6,521 bases of DNA from contig JADFRJ010000137.1 in NCBI GenBank assembly GCA_022561355.1, positions 1 through 6,521 on the forward strand. Direction: 5' to 3'. The position numbers were made by a program, and so were the translations under genes. Shown here piece after piece: positions 4,884-6,521 of this stretch. The stretch comes from Chloroflexota bacterium. GTDB taxonomy: Bacteria; Chloroflexota; Dehalococcoidia; DSTF01; RBG-16-68-14. A model generated the notes under the pieces. It was not told the origin of the DNA, ran no database searches, and worked only from the letters and a program-made list of their open reading frames with translations. Position 1 is the stretch's first letter. Each line of letters begins with the position of its first letter.

Positions 4884-6521
4884 ATGCAAAGGAGCATGCG
4901 CGCGCTCATAGCGCTCCTCATCCTGCCGGTGATGGCAGGACTCCTCCAGTTTGCCCCCTTTGGCGGTCCGTCGCAACTGACCGCAGGCAGCGGCAGCGCG
5001 ATCCACGCAGACGTGCTGGAGGCGCTCCAGACAGAGCCCGAGGTGGGAGTGATCATCTCCCTCGAAGGCCCGTCCATGCCGCTGGAAGAGGCGACCCTAG
5101 CCGAACTCATCGAAAACACATCTGCGCGCCAGGCCGGCGTCCTCGCCACTCTCGGTCAGGACGACTTCACGCTTGGCCACCAGTACGACGTCGTCGCTGC
5201 GCTCGTCGGGGGCGTCACCGCCAGCGGCGTCGCAAAGCTGGCCGGCCACCCGGACGTCGCCGCCGTGCACCTGAACGAGGAGATCTTCCCCCTGCTGGGT
5301 GCGAGCGTCCCGTTCATCCACGCCGACGAGCTGCACGCCCTCGGCGTCACAGGCGCGGACATCGACTTGGCGGTCTTCGACACCGGCATCGACAGCGACC
5401 ACCTGGATTTGGCGGGTAGCCTGGTCCAGGAGCACTGCGTCGTGTTCGACCAAACCGGACCGGCCCCGCAGTTCTGCCCCGGCCTGCCTGCCCACCCTGC
5501 CGAGGATGGCCATAGCCATGGAAGTCACGTCAGCGGCATCGTCACCTCGGACGGCGACAACGGCATCGCATCGCCGGGCGTCGCCCCGGGCGTCCGTATT
5601 CACGCGTACAAGGTGTTCACCGATGGCGGCTCGTTCAACGGCACCCTCGCGGGCGTCCTGGCGGGCCTGGATGAAATCCGCCTGAGCCACCCCTTCGAGA
5701 TCGAGTTCATCAACTTCAGCTTTGGCGGCCATGTCCACTATCTCGCCGGCGAGTGCGACCCGCCGGGCAACCCAGATGAACTACCGTTCGCCCCGGCGGT
5801 GCGCGACGCGCTGGCGTTGCTGCGGTTAGAGGGCACCGCCGCCTTCGCCGCCTCCGGCAACAGCGGATTCAGCGACCGCATGCCCTTCCCGGCCTGCATC
5901 CAGGACGTGGTCGCCGTCGGCTCGGTGAACAATAACGATGTCGTCCCCAACTCCTCGCAGGCGTCGGATGACCTCGACCTGCTGGCGCCCGGTGTCGGAG
6001 TCATATCCACGGTGCCGAACGGCGGAACGGCGAGCAAGAGCGGCACCTCCATGGCCGCTCCGCACGCCATAGGGGTGGCCGCCCTGCTCCTGGAAGCGCG
6101 TCCTGATCTCAACGCAACGGCGCCCGGGTTGACCGAAGCCCAACGGCTGGCGCGCATAGAGGACCTCACGAATCGGCTGAAGGCGACGGGGACGTGGGTC
6201 CTGGACAGCGACCCGATCAACCCCCGCTGGACGCAACGCGTGGACGCGCGCGTCGCGCTTCTGCTCGACGACAACGCGGACTTCGATGGCGACGGCTGCA
6301 CGAACGGAACGGAGTTCGGTTCGGACGAAGGAGATGGGGGCCTTCGTAATCCTCTCGACCCCTGGGATCACTACGATGTATCTGTACCGCAAGATGGTGT
6401 CATCGACCTGCCGAACGACATCCTCGGCGTGATCCTGCACTTCGCCCCCGGCGGCGATCCGCCGTATGACGTGCAGTTCGACCGGGGGCCAGCCGCAGGT
6501 CCTAATGCTTGGAATATGACG
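4884..6521 (+). CDS. Secreted subtilisin-family (S8) serine protease with dockerin-like C-terminal extension, 3' truncated
   Basis: The 546 visible residues have no stop before the window end. Residues 1 to about 34 form a signal peptide (MQRSMRALIALLILPVMAGL). Residues 40-135 look like an inhibitor I9-type propeptide that assists folding and is removed afterwards. The catalytic domain holds the full triad and oxyanion residue: D166 in VFDTGID, H212 in HSHGSHVSGI, N326 in AASGNSG and S389 in SGTSMAAPH. A DxDxDGxxxxxE calcium loop follows (D466-E477, FDGDGCTNGTEFG). Then comes a module with NPLDPWDHYDV and DGVIDLPNDILGVILHF, repeated at least in part at the window end. This resembles dockerin-like tails I recall on secreted Dehalococcoidia proteins. 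The enzyme should be exported and cleave extracellular proteins. It lies 54 bp after the RCC1-repeat gene, probably in the same transcript. ATG 4884 is supported by its ribosome binding site and signal peptide. Confidence 0.9.
   Translation, partial: MQRSMRALIALLILPVMAGLLQFAPFGGPSQLTAGSGSAIHADVLEALQTEPEVGVIISLEGPSMPLEEATLAELIENTSARQAGVLATLGQDDFTLGHQYDVVAALVGGVTASGVAKLAGHPDVAAVHLNEEIFPLLGASVPFIHADELHALGVTGADIDLAVFDTGIDSDHLDLAGSLVQEHCVVFDQTGPAPQFCPGLPAHPAEDGHSHGSHVSGIVTSDGDNGIASPGVAPGVRIHAYKVFTDGGSFNGTLAGVLAGLDEIRLSHPFEIEFINFSFGGHVHYLAGECDPPGNPDELPFAPAVRDALALLRLEGTAAFAASGNSGFSDRMPFPACIQDVVAVGSVNNNDVVPNSSQASDDLDLLAPGVGVISTVPNGGTASKSGTSMAAPHAIGVAALLLEARPDLNATAPGLTEAQRLARIEDLTNRLKATGTWVLDSDPINPRWTQRVDARVALLLDDNADFDGDGCTNGTEFGSDEGDGGLRNPLDPWDHYDVSVPQDGVIDLPNDILGVILHFAPGGDPPYDVQFDRGPAAGPNAWNMT
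6279..6521 (+). other. Ca-loop plus dockerin-like tail of the protease
   Basis: Residues 466-546 are acidic and lack protease motifs. They contain an EF-hand-like loop with D466, D468, D470 and E477, then the NPLDPWDHYDV segment and the helix NDILGVILHF. The ending FDRGPAAGPNAWNMT appears to lead into another unit beyond the window. The module may anchor the enzyme or bind a partner; this is inferred from resemblance only. Confidence 0.55.

Noticed and set aside
4103..5419. 438-codon + strand frame spanning the RCC1-repeat and protease genes
   Set aside because: It is highly Arg-rich, crosses two well-supported genes in another frame, and has no start signal.

Overview
The window is high-GC bacterial DNA with every supported gene on the + strand. 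The best guess for the source is an uncultivated Chloroflexota of the Dehalococcoidia/SAR202 type. That rests on recalled resemblance of three things: the dockerin-like C-terminal modules on the two secreted proteins, the Thr/Pro linker plus dockerin layout, and the ferritin-like/SCP2-like gene pair. No phylogenetic computation was possible.

Layout. (1) 1-248: the 3' end of a MoxR-type AAA+ ATPase gene. (2) 257-1018: a NIF3/DUF34 metal-binding protein, 8 bp after the MoxR stop and probably co-transcribed. (3) 1111-2409 and 2441-2878: a two-gene unit with strong Shine-Dalgarno sequences, encoding a ferritin-like (diiron-oxygenase-fold) protein and an SCP2-like lipid-binding protein. (4) 2874-3028: a run of short, nearly perfect hairpins starting inside the SCP2-like stop codon. 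(5) 3112-3139: a near-consensus sigma-70 promoter. (6) 3174-4829: a secreted RCC1-repeat protein with seven repeats, a Thr/Pro linker and a dockerin-like domain, interrupted by an in-frame TAG at 3420-3422. (7) 4884-6521: a secreted subtilisin-family (S8) protease with a propeptide, an intact catalytic triad and a Ca-binding/dockerin-like C-terminal extension, cut off by the window end.

How the parts fit. The first half looks cytoplasmic (chaperone-type ATPase, NIF3, lipid/oxidation-like pair). The second half is an extracellular module: the promoter, the propeller protein and the protease may form one transcription unit, with both proteins carrying export signals and Ca-binding C-terminal modules that may serve anchoring or assembly.

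The points most worth a second look are: the apparent loss of most acidic metal ligands in the ferritin-like protein; the hairpin array, in which two copies share a stem and several have GNA triloops; the amber codon that removes blade 1 of an otherwise complete seven-repeat propeller; and the unusually regular cysteine pairs in that propeller.
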